Notes: generated by a model from the letters alone, not told the origin. Positions 7,652 to 16,703 are shown, counted from the stretch's first letter. The stretch is DNA of 64,000 nt from Streptomyces viridiviolaceus (GCF_014650995.1 NZ_BMWA01000010.1:262516-326515); one strand, 5' to 3'. A program made the numbers and translations.

Positions 7652-7999
7652 TCACGGCACCAGGAGCAGCTGCCGTTCCTGCTCCTGGTCGCCGGCGGCG
7701 GCCCCCTCGTCCCGCGCCGTGAAGGCGTGGGTCAGCGTCTCGCTCGCCGCCTCGACGGCCTGCGGGGTGCCCTGCACGGTGACCGTCACCGGCGCGGAGA
7801 GCCGCTCGCCCGTTCCTCGTGGGCCCGGGGCCGCGTCCGGGGCGGGCGGGGAGCTGAAGGTCGCGGTGCGGACCGTCGCCCGCTCGTCGGCCGGGAGGGC
7901 GTCGGGCGCCCCGAAGGCACCCTCCAGCGCGCGTACGACCGCCCGCGCGTCGTCGATGCCGCCACCGCTGAGCGTCACGGTGAGCTGAGTGTCGGACAT
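7652..7999 (-). CDS. Conserved hypothetical protein, 115 residues
   Basis: Not recognised. The protein starts MSDTQLTVTLSGGGIDDARAV and alternates beta strands (TVTLSG, APVTVTVQG) with Ala-rich helices; it has no signal peptide or membrane segment. ATG 7999 has GGAAGG nine bases upstream. A weaker SigB-like element, GTTT-N15-GGTTAC (8067-8043, one -10 mismatch), lies upstream. The codon pattern (G/C in third positions) supports a real gene. It converges with the aldo/keto reductase gene. Confidence 0.65.
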   Translation of the reverse strand: MSDTQLTVTLSGGGIDDARAVVRALEGAFGAPDALPADERATVRTATFSSPPAPDAAPGPRGTGERLSAPVTVTVQGTPQAVEAASETLTHAFTARDEGAAAGDQEQERQLLLVP

Positions 8000-8151
8000 C
8001 CTTCGCCTTCCTTCCCGGCCTCTGCGTCGAGTCGCGGTCCGTGTAACCGCCCGCTGATCGCTCAAACCGGACACCGGCGCGGCACGGGGCCTGTCTGCGG
8101 GGAACCCGGGAAAGAGGAGATGCAGATTGCGGCACGTCAGAGGGAGGAACA

Positions 8152-8655
8152 GTGACGGACACGGACTCGGCAGCGGGCTCGGGCCGGCGCAGGGGGCGCA
8201 ACGAGACCGAGGAGGAGCGGGCGGACCGGATGTGGACGGAGCTCATCCAGGAGGTCCGTGTCGCGCAGATGGGCGTGCAGATCCTGTTCGCCTTCCTGCT
8301 CACCGTGGTGTTCACCCCGAAGTACGACGACCTGTCGGACACGGACCGGACGATCTATCTGGTCACCGTCGTCCTGGGAGCCGTGACGACCGGAGCACTG
8401 ATCGGGCCGGTGTCGCTGCACCGCATCGTCTCCGGGCGGCGGATCAAGCCGCAGGCCGTGCGGTGGGCCTCCCGGCTCACCGTGCTCGGCCTGGTGCTGC
8501 TGCTCGCCACGACGGCCGCCTCGCTGCTGCTGATCCTGCGCGTCGCGACCCACGACGGGTTCGTGCCCTATCTGGTCGCCGCCGTCGTGGCCTGGTACCT
8601 GCTGTGCTGGTTCGGGATACCCCTGTGGACCCGGCACCGCCACACGTCGCGCTGA
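8152..8655 (+). CDS. DUF6328 four-helix membrane protein
   Basis: Integral membrane protein of 167 residues with an Arg/Glu-rich cytoplasmic N-terminus (about 1-35) and four hydrophobic segments: VQILFAFLLTVVF (about 43-56), IYLVTVVLGAVTTGALI (about 72-90), LTVLGLVLLLATTAASLLLI (about 108-128) and YLVAAVVAWYLLCWF (about 142-158). This matches DUF6328, common in actinomycetes and of unknown function. GTG 8152 follows AGGGAGGAAC. The gene ends in a shared hairpin with the convergent ssgC-like gene. Confidence 0.85.
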   Translation: MTDTDSAAGSGRRRGRNETEEERADRMWTELIQEVRVAQMGVQILFAFLLTVVFTPKYDDLSDTDRTIYLVTVVLGAVTTGALIGPVSLHRIVSGRRIKPQAVRWASRLTVLGLVLLLATTAASLLLILRVATHDGFVPYLVAAVVAWYLLCWFGIPLWTRHRHTSR

Positions 8656-8670
8656 CCGGCCCCGGTCAGC
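8651..8670. terminator. Shared hairpin between convergent DUF6328 and ssgC-like genes
   Basis: GCTGACCGG-CC-CCGGTCAGC is a perfect 9-base inverted repeat that contains both stop codons (8653-8655 on plus, 8668-8666 on minus). It probably acts as a compact bidirectional terminator; the 2-base loop would open to 4 or more. Confidence 0.5.
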
Positions 8671-9091
8671 CCCCGGCGATGACCTCCGCCAGGAAGTCGT
8701 CGACGCGCACCTCCTCCCTGCCGGGCCGGACCACCCCATGGGTGTCGCGCAGGAAGGCGGCGACGGCCGGCGCCCACACGTACACCACGGCGCGGTGCCG
8801 GCCGCCGTCGGGCCTGGCGTCGCCCAGGAACTCGATGCACAGCTCGTCCCACATGCCCCGCGACTCGGGGCGCAGCCGCACGTCTCCCACGCCCACCGGG
8901 CGGGTGAGCCCGGCGCCGACCATCTCCCGGTCCAGCGCCCAGCGCGCGAGCACGCGCCCGTCATGGCTGAACACCATGGTCAGCGCGAACGGGTCCGCGG
9001 CGTCGTAGCTCAGATGGGCCATCACGGGGAAGCGGTCCCCGTCGCCCGACTGGAGCTGTACGACGAGGGTCTTGCGCACGAAGGAGTTCAC
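8666..9091 (-). CDS. ssgC: SsgA-like (SALP) sporulation and cell-division protein
   Basis: Member of the actinomycete-specific SsgA-like family, which controls septum placement, peptidoglycan remodelling and spore separation. It has 141 residues, the usual family size. Seen: VMAHLSYDAADPFALTMVF and RWALDREMVGAGL, then GDVRLRPE, the conserved core of SALPs. GTG 9091 with CCGGAGG eight bases upstream fits family length; the frame to 9160 adds an unlike 23 residues. A SigB-type promoter match lies at 9129-9152. Position in the gene order agrees with my memory of ssgC (SCO7289); the family is certain, the letter is by synteny. Confidence 0.87.
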   Translation of the reverse strand: MNSFVRKTLVVQLQSGDGDRFPVMAHLSYDAADPFALTMVFSHDGRVLARWALDREMVGAGLTRPVGVGDVRLRPESRGMWDELCIEFLGDARPDGGRHRAVVYVWAPAVAAFLRDTHGVVRPGREEVRVDDFLAEVIAGG

Positions 9092-9128
9092 GTCAGGGCC
9101 TCCGGGAGAACGGACGTAGAGCCCTCTA

Positions 9129-9152
9129 GTACCCCGCTCTCCCGCGAGATGC
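9129..9152 (-). promoter_or_regulatory. SigB-type promoter match for the ssgC-like gene
   Basis: Minus strand: GCAT (9152-9149), 14 bases, GGGTAC (9134-9129). It matches GNNT-N14-16-GGGTAY and points at the SALP gene with a leader of about 30 bases, linking stress sigma factors to cell-division control if real. Confidence 0.5.
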
Positions 9153-9187
9153 TCAGGCATACGGGTGAACCTCCGGCCCGGCCCGGG

Positions 9188-10159
9188 TCAGCCCAGGGCG
9201 TCCCGCAGCGCGGGCAGCAGCGTCTTCTCCGACCAGTCCAGGAAGGCCGGTTGCGACTCGCCGCCGATCTGCACCAGGGCGATCTCGGTGAACCCGGCGT
9301 CGGCGTACGGGCGTACGGCCTCGACGAAGGCGTCCGGGTCGTCACCGCACGGGATCGACTCGGCGACGTCGTCGGGCGTGACGAACTGCGTCGCGGCCTC
9401 GAACGAGTCCGGGTGGGGCAGTTCGGAGTTGACCTTCCAGCCGCTGCCGAACCAGCGGAACTGCGCGTGGGCGCGCTTGATCGCCGTGTCCCGGTCGGGG
9501 TCGTAGGACACCGGCAGCTGGCCGACGCGCGGCTTGCCCGCGCCGCCGTGCCGGTCGAAGGACTCCACCAGCCCCGGCTCGGGCTCCGTGGCGATCATCA
9601 GGTCGGCGTGCTCGCCCGCCAGGGCGCAGGAACGCTCGCCGGAGACGGCGATGCCGATCGGCGGGGGGCTGTCCGGCAGGTCCCACAGCCGGGCCGACTC
9701 CACGTCGAAGTGGGTGCCACGACGGTTCACGTGACCGCCCTCGAAGAGCGCCCGGATGATCTCCACGGCCTCCTGGAGCATCTCGTGCCGCACGTCGACG
9801 GACGGCCAGCCGCCACCCACCACGTGCTCGTTGAGGTTCTCGCCCGAGCCGAGCCCCAGCCGGAACCGGCCCTCCGACAGCAACTGCAGCGTCGCCGCCT
9901 TCTGCGCCACCACCGCCGGGTGGTAGCGGAACGTCGGACACGTCACGTACGTCATCAGCGGAATGCGCGACGTGGCCTGCGCGGCGGCCCCCAGCACGGT
10001 CCAGGCGTAGGGGGCGTGCCCCTGCGAGCGCAGCCACGGGAAGTAGTGGTCCGAGGTCACCGAGAAGTCGAAGCCCACCTGCTCGGCGCGCACCACATGG
10101 TCGACGAGCTCACGGGGGCCGGCCTGCTCGGTCATCATCGTGTATCCGATTTGCACCAT
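9188..10159 (-). CDS. LLM-class F420-dependent oxidoreductase
   Basis: Bacterial luciferase-like flavin oxidoreductase of 323 residues using coenzyme F420, close to the F420-dependent glucose-6-phosphate dehydrogenase-like group (TIGR03557 type). Seen: VTSDHYFPW near residue 34-42, GSGENLNEHVVGG near 108-120 and a Gly/Ala-rich C-terminal barrel strand (FTEIALVQIGG). Substrate unknown. ATG 10159 matches the family N-terminus (MVQIGYTMMTEQ). A near-consensus SigB-like element, GTTT-N15-GGGGAC (10193-10169), precedes it. It is divergent from the serine hydrolase gene. Confidence 0.9.
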   Translation of the reverse strand: MVQIGYTMMTEQAGPRELVDHVVRAEQVGFDFSVTSDHYFPWLRSQGHAPYAWTVLGAAAQATSRIPLMTYVTCPTFRYHPAVVAQKAATLQLLSEGRFRLGLGSGENLNEHVVGGGWPSVDVRHEMLQEAVEIIRALFEGGHVNRRGTHFDVESARLWDLPDSPPPIGIAVSGERSCALAGEHADLMIATEPEPGLVESFDRHGGAGKPRVGQLPVSYDPDRDTAIKRAHAQFRWFGSGWKVNSELPHPDSFEAATQFVTPDDVAESIPCGDDPDAFVEAVRPYADAGFTEIALVQIGGESQPAFLDWSEKTLLPALRDALG

Positions 10160-10243
10160 GAATGGCGAGTCCCCGTCCGGGCGGAGCGAAAACGGCACGC
10201 CGACCCCTCGGCGGGGGCCGGGTCGCCGCGGGAGGATGCCGCC

Positions 10244-11689
10244 ATGACCGCCCGCCCGCTGCCCTCCGGCACCCCCGCCGCCCACGGTGTCGACGCCGCC
10301 GGCGTCCACGCCTTCGTGGACGCCCTCGAAGCCGCCGCGGACATCGAACCGCACAGCCTGATGATCATGCGGCACGACCGCGTGGTGGCCTCCGGCTGGT
10401 GGGCGCCCTACACACCCGGACGCCCGCATCTGCTGTACTCGCTCAGCAAGAGCTTCACGGCGACCGCCGCCGGCATCGCCGCCGCCGAGGGACTGCTCCG
10501 CCTCGACGACCCGGTGATCTCGTACTTCCCCGAGTTCGCGGACGACGTCACCGACCCGCGCACCCGGGCGATGCTGGTACGGCACGTGGCGTCGATGGCC
10601 AGCGGGCACGAGGCCGAGACCCTCGACCGCGCCCACGAGGCCGACCCCGACGACCTGGTGCGCGGGTTCCTGCTGCTGCCGCCCGAGCGCGAGCCGGGGA
10701 CCGTCTTCGCCTACAACCAGCCCGCCACCTACACCCTCGGCGCCATCGTCCAGCGCGTGACGGGCGAGTCGCTGACCGCCTACCTGCGCCCGCGCCTGCT
10801 CGACCCGCTCGGCATCGCGGAGGTGGCGTGGCTCGGCGACCGGAGCGGACGCGAGCTGGGCTTCAGCGGACTGCACGCCACCACCGACGCCGTGGCCCGG
10901 CTCGGCCTGCTCCACCTGCGGGACGGGGTCTGGGAGGGCCGGCGGCTGCTGCCCGGGTGGTGGGTCGCCGAGGCCACCCGCGCCCAGGTGACGAACGCGG
11001 ACGGCACGGCCGAGGGGGCGCTGTCGGACTGGCAGCAGGGCTACGGCTTCCAGTTCTGGATGTCCCGGCACGGTTACCGCGGCGACGGCGCCTACGGTCA
11101 GTTCTGCCTGGTGCTCCCCGAGCAGGACGCCGTGATCGCCGCGACCGGGGCGACCGAGCGGATGCAGGAGGTGCTGGACCTGGTCTGGGAGCACCTGCTG
11201 CCCGCCTTCCGCCCCGGCCCGCTGCCGGACCGGGCGGAGCGGGACGCGGAACTCGCCGGGCGGCTGGCCCGACTCGCGCTGCCGCCGGCCGCCGGCGGTC
11301 CGGTGCCGCCGGACCGGGCCGGTCAGTGGGCCGGGGCCGTGTTCACGCCGCAGGGTGGTGCCTGCCCGCAGCAGCCCCGCCTGACCGAGGTCCGGGTCTC
11401 GGCGGACGCCGACGGCTGGGGCCTCGCGCTCACCGAGGACGGGCACCGGCTGGAGCTGCGGCTGGGCCGGGCCGAGTGGGCCGTCACCGAGGAGCCGGTC
11501 CCCACCGCGGTGAGCGGCGGATGGACCGACGCGGCGACCCTGGTCGTGCACGTGGTGTTCCTCCACACGCCGCACCGCCTGACGGTGAGCTGCTCCCTGG
11601 CGGACCGCACGTTCACCGCGCACTGGGCCACCCGCCCGCTGCGAGAGGTTCCGCTGCGTCTGCTGCGCGCGCCCCGCCGGTCAGGCTGA
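10244..11689 (+). CDS. Serine hydrolase of the beta-lactamase/class C family
   Basis: Beta-lactamase-fold hydrolase (esterase or D-aminopeptidase-like) of 481 residues. Catalytic motifs are SLSK (about residue 67-70; Ser and Lys of SxxK) and YNQP (about 157-160; YxN equivalent). A C-terminal beta-rich domain (about 340-481) may cap the active site. No signal peptide is seen, so a cytoplasmic location is likely. ATG 10244 has GGGAGGATG upstream. Its last 9 bases overlap the convergent pseudokinase gene. Confidence 0.9.
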   Translation: MTARPLPSGTPAAHGVDAAGVHAFVDALEAAADIEPHSLMIMRHDRVVASGWWAPYTPGRPHLLYSLSKSFTATAAGIAAAEGLLRLDDPVISYFPEFADDVTDPRTRAMLVRHVASMASGHEAETLDRAHEADPDDLVRGFLLLPPEREPGTVFAYNQPATYTLGAIVQRVTGESLTAYLRPRLLDPLGIAEVAWLGDRSGRELGFSGLHATTDAVARLGLLHLRDGVWEGRRLLPGWWVAEATRAQVTNADGTAEGALSDWQQGYGFQFWMSRHGYRGDGAYGQFCLVLPEQDAVIAATGATERMQEVLDLVWEHLLPAFRPGPLPDRAERDAELAGRLARLALPPAAGGPVPPDRAGQWAGAVFTPQGGACPQQPRLTEVRVSADADGWGLALTEDGHRLELRLGRAEWAVTEEPVPTAVSGGWTDAATLVVHVVFLHTPHRLTVSCSLADRTFTAHWATRPLREVPLRLLRAPRRSG

Positions 11690-13282
11690 GCCCTCCCGGA
11701 ACGTCTCCAGGAACGCGGCGAGCGCCCGCTCGTTGGCCGTCTCCTCCCAGTCGGCGGCCGGAGTCGTCCAGCGCAGCGAGAAGCTGCGCCCGCCGCCGAG
11801 GAGGAAACCACGGCCGAACGTGCGCACCCGGGTGCCGTCGTCCCGCGCGAGCCACTCCATGTCGGCCGCCTCGCGTCCCCGGTACGTGGTCGCGCGGATC
11901 TCGCCGATCCTCCGGTAGCCGCCCGAACGACGCAGACCGGGCTCGACGTCGTCCCGCCAGACCGCCACGGGGTCCGCGCCCGCCCGCTCGCTGTAGGTGA
12001 CCGCGAGGGTGCGCGGATCTCCGGACGCGCCGAAGACCACGCGGTACGCCGGCCCGGACACGCGGGAGGTGTCCAGCCGCCGCCAGTCCTCGGGGAGCGC
12101 GACGGAGAAGCCCTCCGGCGCGTCGTAGCGGCGGAACCCGGCCGGCACGGCGGTCCCCGGCACCGACGGTGACGGCGTCGCGCTCGGCCGGGGACCGGCA
12201 CCGGGGCCGGCACCGGCGCCGTCGCCGGCGCCGTCGCCGGGCGGGGCGGCGGGGTCGGCGGGGCGGGCCTGCCCGCCGGTGGCGGAACCGCCGCTACCGG
12301 GCAGCCCGAGGGTGGCGGCGAGGACGGCGACGGTGACGGTGACGACGGCCAGGGCGGTGCCCGCGGCCACCGTCCGCCGGCTCCACCTCCGCCCCGCGTG
12401 ACGGGCGGCGGCGTACGCGCCGCGCAGCCGGGGGCGGGGAACCGGCCGCACGGCCGCCTGGGGTTCCTCGGTCAGCACCCGGGCGAGGGCCTCGCGGACC
12501 ACCGGAGGGGTCAGCCGCTCCCGGCAGTCCTTGCGGAGCAGCCCCTGGACCGCCCGGGTGAGCGGGCCGGCCCGCACCGGCGTGCGCAGCGGCAGCCTGT
12601 CCACGCCCTTCAGCGTGGCCTCGGGTCTGCCCCGGTCACGGAACGGCGGACGGCCCTCGACCATCGTGTAGAGGATCGCGCCCAGGGTCCACAGGTCGGC
12701 GGCGGGCCCGATCCGCTCGTCCCGGGCCTGCTCCGGGGAGGCGTACGACGGTGCGGTGAGCCGCGGGGCGAGGGTGGCTCCCGCCAGCCCGAAGCCGGTG
12801 ACCACCACGGAGCCCTCCTCGCGCACGAAGACCTGCCCGGGGCTCAGCTCACCGTGCGTGATGCCCTGACCGTGCGCGGCCGCCAGTACGTCCAGCAGCT
12901 CCGCTCCGACGCGGGCCGCCCGCACGTAGTTGAAGGTGCCCTGCTCGGCGAGGAGTTCGCCCAGCGGCACGCCGCCGACCCACTCGGTGACCGTCCACAG
13001 GGAGCCGTACTCCACGACGGCGTCGACCACCGCGGCGATCCGCCCGGGGCACAGCAGCTGCATGGTCTCGCCGGTGCGCATGATCCGTCCGGTGGCCCGG
13101 CGGGCGGCCTCGCCGGTCAGGTCCTCGGGGAGCCCGATCTGCGTGACCAGGCACGGGCGGGCCGCCTCGACGTCCTCCCCGGACCAGCAGACGCGGTTCG
13201 TCTCGCGGTGGACGACCTCGAGAAGCCGGTACCGTCCGGCGACCCACTCGTGTGTGGAGACGTGCGCCCTGCCCATGGCCAT
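11681..13282 (-). CDS. Membrane-anchored serine/threonine protein pseudokinase
   Basis: PknB-like architecture in 533 residues: a kinase-like domain (about 15-265), a basic juxtamembrane stretch, one membrane helix (about 304-327), a Pro/Gly/Ala linker and an extracytoplasmic domain (about 375-533). The kinase fold is recognisable (WTVTEWVGGVPLGELL, SYASPEQ, DLWTLGAILYTMVEGRPPF), but the VAIK Lys is absent. HRDxKPxN is HGELSPGQ (143-150), and DFG is GFG (163-165). Catalysis is therefore unlikely; it may act as a scaffold or sensor. ATG 13282 or 13276 could start it; 13282 is chosen for its longer upstream purine stretch. Tail-to-tail overlap with the serine hydrolase. Confidence 0.82.
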   Translation of the reverse strand: MAMGRAHVSTHEWVAGRYRLLEVVHRETNRVCWSGEDVEAARPCLVTQIGLPEDLTGEAARRATGRIMRTGETMQLLCPGRIAAVVDAVVEYGSLWTVTEWVGGVPLGELLAEQGTFNYVRAARVGAELLDVLAAAHGQGITHGELSPGQVFVREEGSVVVTGFGLAGATLAPRLTAPSYASPEQARDERIGPAADLWTLGAILYTMVEGRPPFRDRGRPEATLKGVDRLPLRTPVRAGPLTRAVQGLLRKDCRERLTPPVVREALARVLTEEPQAAVRPVPRPRLRGAYAAARHAGRRWSRRTVAAGTALAVVTVTVAVLAATLGLPGSGGSATGGQARPADPAAPPGDGAGDGAGAGPGAGPRPSATPSPSVPGTAVPAGFRRYDAPEGFSVALPEDWRRLDTSRVSGPAYRVVFGASGDPRTLAVTYSERAGADPVAVWRDDVEPGLRRSGGYRRIGEIRATTYRGREAADMEWLARDDGTRVRTFGRGFLLGGGRSFSLRWTTPAADWEETANERALAAFLETFREGSA

Positions 13283-13418
13283 CCCTCGCTCGCGCCCCTG
13301 GCTCTCAGCTTGCCCAGAGGTACGGTGAGCGGGCCCGGGTGCGTTCAACGAGTTCGGCACGTTGCGGGGGAAAGCGTCCGCAGCGGTGCGTGCCGTCCCG
13401 GACCGGGCGGCGCGCGGG

Positions 13419-14417
13419 TCAGCGCAGACCGAAGCGGGACGTCCAGGCCGCCATGTCGGCGGCCGTCGCGTTGCCCCCGCACACCACCAGCCCGATCCGG
13501 GCGCCGTCCCCCACCCGCTGCACCACGCGCCGGGCCGCGGGCAGCAGACAGCCGGCGGCCGGCTCGGTCCACACCTTCGCGTGCTCGGCGAGTTCCAGCG
13601 ACCCCTCGAGGGCCTCCCGGTCGGGCACCACGAGGATCTCTTCGACCTGGGCGGCCACATGGTCGTACGTCAGCCGGGACACGGCCGGCGCGCTGAGCGT
13701 GGTGACGATCGAGGACAGCGCCACCGGCACCGGGCCGCCCGCCGCCAGCGCCCGCGACATGGCCTCGGCGCCCTCGGTCTCCACGCCCCAGATCCGCAGG
13801 CCGGGCCGGCGGGCCCGAAGCGCCGTCGCGACGCCCGCGATCAGCCCGCCGCCCCCGATGCTCACGAGCACGTCGGTGAGCTCCCCGGCGTCCTCGGCGA
13901 ACTCCAGGCCGACGGTGCCCTGCCCCGCGATCACCACGGGATCGGCGAAGGGGTGCACCAGCGTCAGCCCCTCCTCCTGCAGCCGTGTCACGAGCGCGAA
14001 GGCACCGTCCATGTCGTCGGTCAGCCGCACCGACGCACCCGCCTCCTCGGCGGTCTCCACGGAACGGACGGGTGCCGAGCGCGGCATGACCACCGTGGCC
14101 TTCACATCGAGCGCCGCGGCCATGACCGCCACGGCGATGCCGTGGTTGCCGCCGCTGACCGCGACGACCCCGGCGGCCCGCTCGGCGTCGGTGAGCGACA
14201 GCAGCTTCGCCGTGGCGCCGCGCGCCTTGAAGGAGCCGGTGCGCTGCAGCAGTTCCAGCTTGGCGGTGACCGGAACCCCGAGCAGCGCGGACAGGCCGGG
14301 GCTCGGCACGGTCGGGGTGCGCACGACGTGTCCGGCGATCCGCTCGGCCGCGGCTTCGATCTCCGTGATCCCGATCAACGCAGTCATCCTTCCGGCGCGG
14401 ACGGGGAGCCGCACCAC
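13419..14417 (-). CDS. Threonine/serine dehydratase, PLP fold type II
   Basis: PLP enzyme deaminating Thr or Ser to 2-oxo acids; serine racemase activity is also possible in this subgroup. It has 332 residues. Lys in GSFKARGATAK (about 63-73) forms the Schiff base; SGGNHG (about 92-97) and the phosphate loop SIGGGGL (about 192-198) are clear. No regulatory ACT domain is present, so it resembles the short catabolic type. GTG 14417 has AAAGGG six bases upstream; ATG 14387 fits the usual N-terminus but its GGAAGG abuts the codon. It stands alone between the pseudokinase and AIM24 genes. Confidence 0.9.
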   Translation of the reverse strand: MVRLPVRAGRMTALIGITEIEAAAERIAGHVVRTPTVPSPGLSALLGVPVTAKLELLQRTGSFKARGATAKLLSLTDAERAAGVVAVSGGNHGIAVAVMAAALDVKATVVMPRSAPVRSVETAEEAGASVRLTDDMDGAFALVTRLQEEGLTLVHPFADPVVIAGQGTVGLEFAEDAGELTDVLVSIGGGGLIAGVATALRARRPGLRIWGVETEGAEAMSRALAAGGPVPVALSSIVTTLSAPAVSRLTYDHVAAQVEEILVVPDREALEGSLELAEHAKVWTEPAAGCLLPAARRVVQRVGDGARIGLVVCGGNATAADMAAWTSRFGLR

Positions 14418-14584
14418 TTCGCACCCTTTCGCGCGACGCGCTCAAGGTCAACACCGTTCCGCGTGCACGGCCTGCCGCTCAGAGGCCCCGCCGCACAGGA
14501 GGTCCAGCAGCGAGCGCGGCTCCCCGGCCGGCGCCGTCGCGCGGCCGCCGGCCCGGCCGACCGGAGCGGCCGTCTCCTGCGACC

Positions 14585-15262
14585 TCAGTGCTGCTGCGCC
14601 TTCTGCGGTGTCGCCTCGCTCGGGCGCACCACGACGTACCCCTCACCCTGGAGCATCAGCTGCACGGCCTCCCCGGAACCGCCGCGCAGCATCGACCCGA
14701 GGGACTGCGAGCGGTGCAGGGACGTTCCCAGCCCCGCCGTCCAGCCGACGACGGCGTCCGTGTCGACGTACACCGGATACTGCGGCGCGACCGGGATGAC
14801 CAGCGGATTGCCCTCGCACACCAGCCCCAGCCGGCCGTGCCCCGTGAAGACGCTGTTGAACAGGCCGCCACCGGCGATGCCCGAACCTTTGACGGTGGAG
14901 ATGCGGTACGACAACGACGCGTCGAAACACAGGACGTTGCGCCCGTTGACGGTGAACTCGTCGCCCGGCTCGACCTCGACGATGAAGCAGTTCTGCGCCT
15001 CGTGCGCGAACCACGCCTCACCCTGGCCGCGCACCGCCATCAGCGGGAGCCCCTCGCCGGTGACCGCGCGCTTGAGCATGCCGCCCACGCCCTGGCCCTT
15101 GCGCTCGAACTGCAGGTCGCCGCGGTAGGCGACCATCGCTCCCTGCCGGGCGTGCATCTCGCCGTTCACGGCGTACCGGATGCACTTGGCGTTCTCGACG
15201 GTCATGCCCGGCGCCGTGGCGGGCTGCACCATGTGCTCGCTGGAAAAGAGGTCACCCTTCAT
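14585..15262 (-). CDS. AIM24-family protein (TRAP-like fold)
   Basis: AIM24 homologue of 225 residues, a double beta-sandwich protein that oligomerises like TRAP; its bacterial role is unknown. Seen: repeated Gly-rich strands (GAMVAYRGDLQFERKGQG, GEGLPLMAVRGQGEAWF, FTGHGRLGLVCEGNP) and the C-terminal LQGEGYVVVRPSE. The fold and length match the family. Start ATG 15262 (CCAGGATG eight bases upstream). It may be co-transcribed with the TerD/CAP gene upstream (57 bases). Confidence 0.88.
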   Translation of the reverse strand: MKGDLFSSEHMVQPATAPGMTVENAKCIRYAVNGEMHARQGAMVAYRGDLQFERKGQGVGGMLKRAVTGEGLPLMAVRGQGEAWFAHEAQNCFIVEVEPGDEFTVNGRNVLCFDASLSYRISTVKGSGIAGGGLFNSVFTGHGRLGLVCEGNPLVIPVAPQYPVYVDTDAVVGWTAGLGTSLHRSQSLGSMLRGGSGEAVQLMLQGEGYVVVRPSEATPQKAQQH

Positions 15263-15319
15263 GGGGGCATCCTGGCCCGGACGACCGCGTTCCGCCAAGA
15301 TCGCCCCTGTGCGTCCCGG

Positions 15320-16345
15320 TCAGCCGCCGAAGAGCTGCGTCCAGTACGTGCCGGCCCGGCCGCCGCCGGCCAGTCCGACCCCGATGTGCGTGAACTCCGG
15401 CTTGAGGATGTTGGCGCGGTGCCCGGGGCTGTTCATCCACCCCTCCACCACGTCGGCGGGGGAGCGCTGGCCGCAGGCGATGTTCTCGCCGATCGTGCGC
15501 TGTGCGGAACCCGCGGCGGCGGCCCGGTCCCAGGGCCGGCCGCCGTCCGGGTCGGTGTGGGAGTAGAAGTCGCGGGCCACCATGTCCGCGCTGTGCGCCT
15601 GAGCGGCGGCGGTGAGCCGGGGATCGGCTGCCAGCGGGCGCAGACCGGCCCTGGTCCGCTCCCGGTTGGTGAGGCCGACGACGTCGGCTGTCGTCCGGGC
15701 CAGGCCGGCCGGTGTCAGCGGCACGGCCCACAGTGCCGTCCAGTACGTGTCGCCCGAGGGCCCGCCGATGACGTACCCCCATCCCACGTGGGTGAAGGCC
15801 GCGTCGTGCAGGGTGCGCCGGGTCCGCTCGGTACGCAGGCAGTAGGCGACGAAATCGGCGGGCGTGCGCGGGCCGGAGACCAGGTGCTCCCCTACGGTCA
15901 GATACGCGTACCCGGCGCAGACGACGCGCTGGTGGACGGAGACGCCGTCCCGGGTCTCGACGCTCAGGCCGCCGGCGGCGGCCATGGCGGCGGCGTGGTC
16001 GCGGGCCGCGGAGGTCAGGCGCGGGTCGGCGGAGACGGGCGGGGAACCGGCGCCCGCACGGGCGGAGTTGACCAGTTCCACGAAACCGTCGGAGCCGGCG
16101 GACGGGACCGGCGCCCGGGCGGGCGCCGGCGTCTCGTCCACGACCTCCACCCCGAAGTCCCGGGCGAGCCCGGCGAGCCCGTCGGCGTATCCCTGGCCCA
16201 GCGCGCGGAGCTTCCAGCGGTCGCCGCGCCGGTAGAGCTCCGCGAGCAGCAGTACGGTCTCCTGCCGCGGGCGGGACGGGGTGAACCGGGCGAGCGTCCG
16301 GCCGCCCGCGTCGGTGACGTGGAGCGCGGGGACGGGCAGGGCGCT
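15320..16345 (-). pseudogene. C-terminal half of TerD fused to two tandem CAP/SCP domains (reading frame lacks its own start)
   Basis: This frame encodes the last part of a TerD domain (ALPVPALHVTDAGG, ETVLLLAELYRRG, WKLRALGQGYADGLAGL), then two CAP (SCP/TAPS, PR-1-like) modules. The first is at about 15730-16100 (SADPRLTSAARDHAAAMA, HVGWGYV) and the second at about 15320-15700 (HSADMVARDFYSHTDPDG, GENIACGQ, NSPGHRANIL, HIGVGLA). The second module keeps the His/Glu cavity residues and the first lacks several. No ATG, GTG or TTG exists in frame upstream of 16150, so the TerD remnant can only be made by continuing from the 16345-16611 frame through a -1 shift. Either a single-base deletion or sequencing error, or programmed frameshifting, divides one long TerD-CAP-CAP gene. 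Confidence 0.75.
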
Positions 16346-16611
16346 CAGAACCGCTCCGGGCTCGGCGGGCTGACCGCGACCGTCACCCGGGTGGCGCCGG
16401 GGCGCAGCCGGGCCGGGTCGACGGTGAGCGTGTCGTCCCGCAGCCGGGCCCCGGGGGCGTCCGGCTGGTTGTAGAAGACGAAGTCGTCGTCACCGCCCAC
16501 CTTGCCGCCGTCGTCCGTGACGAGCGCCGACACGTCGAACGCGCCGGGCACCCGGATGCTCACGGGGCCGCTCGGCAGGGGGAGGTTGCCCCCGGGGACC
16601 AACTCGCTCAT
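16345..16611 (-). pseudogene. TerD-domain N-terminal fragment, stops at TGA 16347-16345
   Basis: The 88 residues (MSELVPGGNLPLPSGPVSIR, DDDFVFYNQPDAPG, RVTVAVSPPSPERF) are a normal TerD start, including the calcium-site GGDDDF. They end where the TerD family continues with an F-x-A-x-P strand. That continuation exists one frame over in the feature ending at 16345. TerD proteins of the tellurite/stress-resistance group are normally about 190 residues. ATG 16611 follows a weak GGGCGG; the perfect repeat GGGGAC-AAC-GTCCCC (16658-16672) lies upstream and may be an operator. The fragment is probably not functional alone. Confidence 0.72.
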
Positions 16612-16703
16612 CGTGCCGCCCTGCTGTGTCGTGGTTCGCGCTCCGCTGGGTGGGTGTGGGGACAACGTCCCCCGGGCGGCCGGGGTTCCCGGCGCCGCCG
16701 GCG

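Noticed and set aside
8738..11689. Plus-strand frame of 983 codons as one giant gene
   Set aside because: Its first half is antisense to the ssgC-like and F420 genes; only the part from ATG 10244 matches a serine hydrolase and has a ribosome site.
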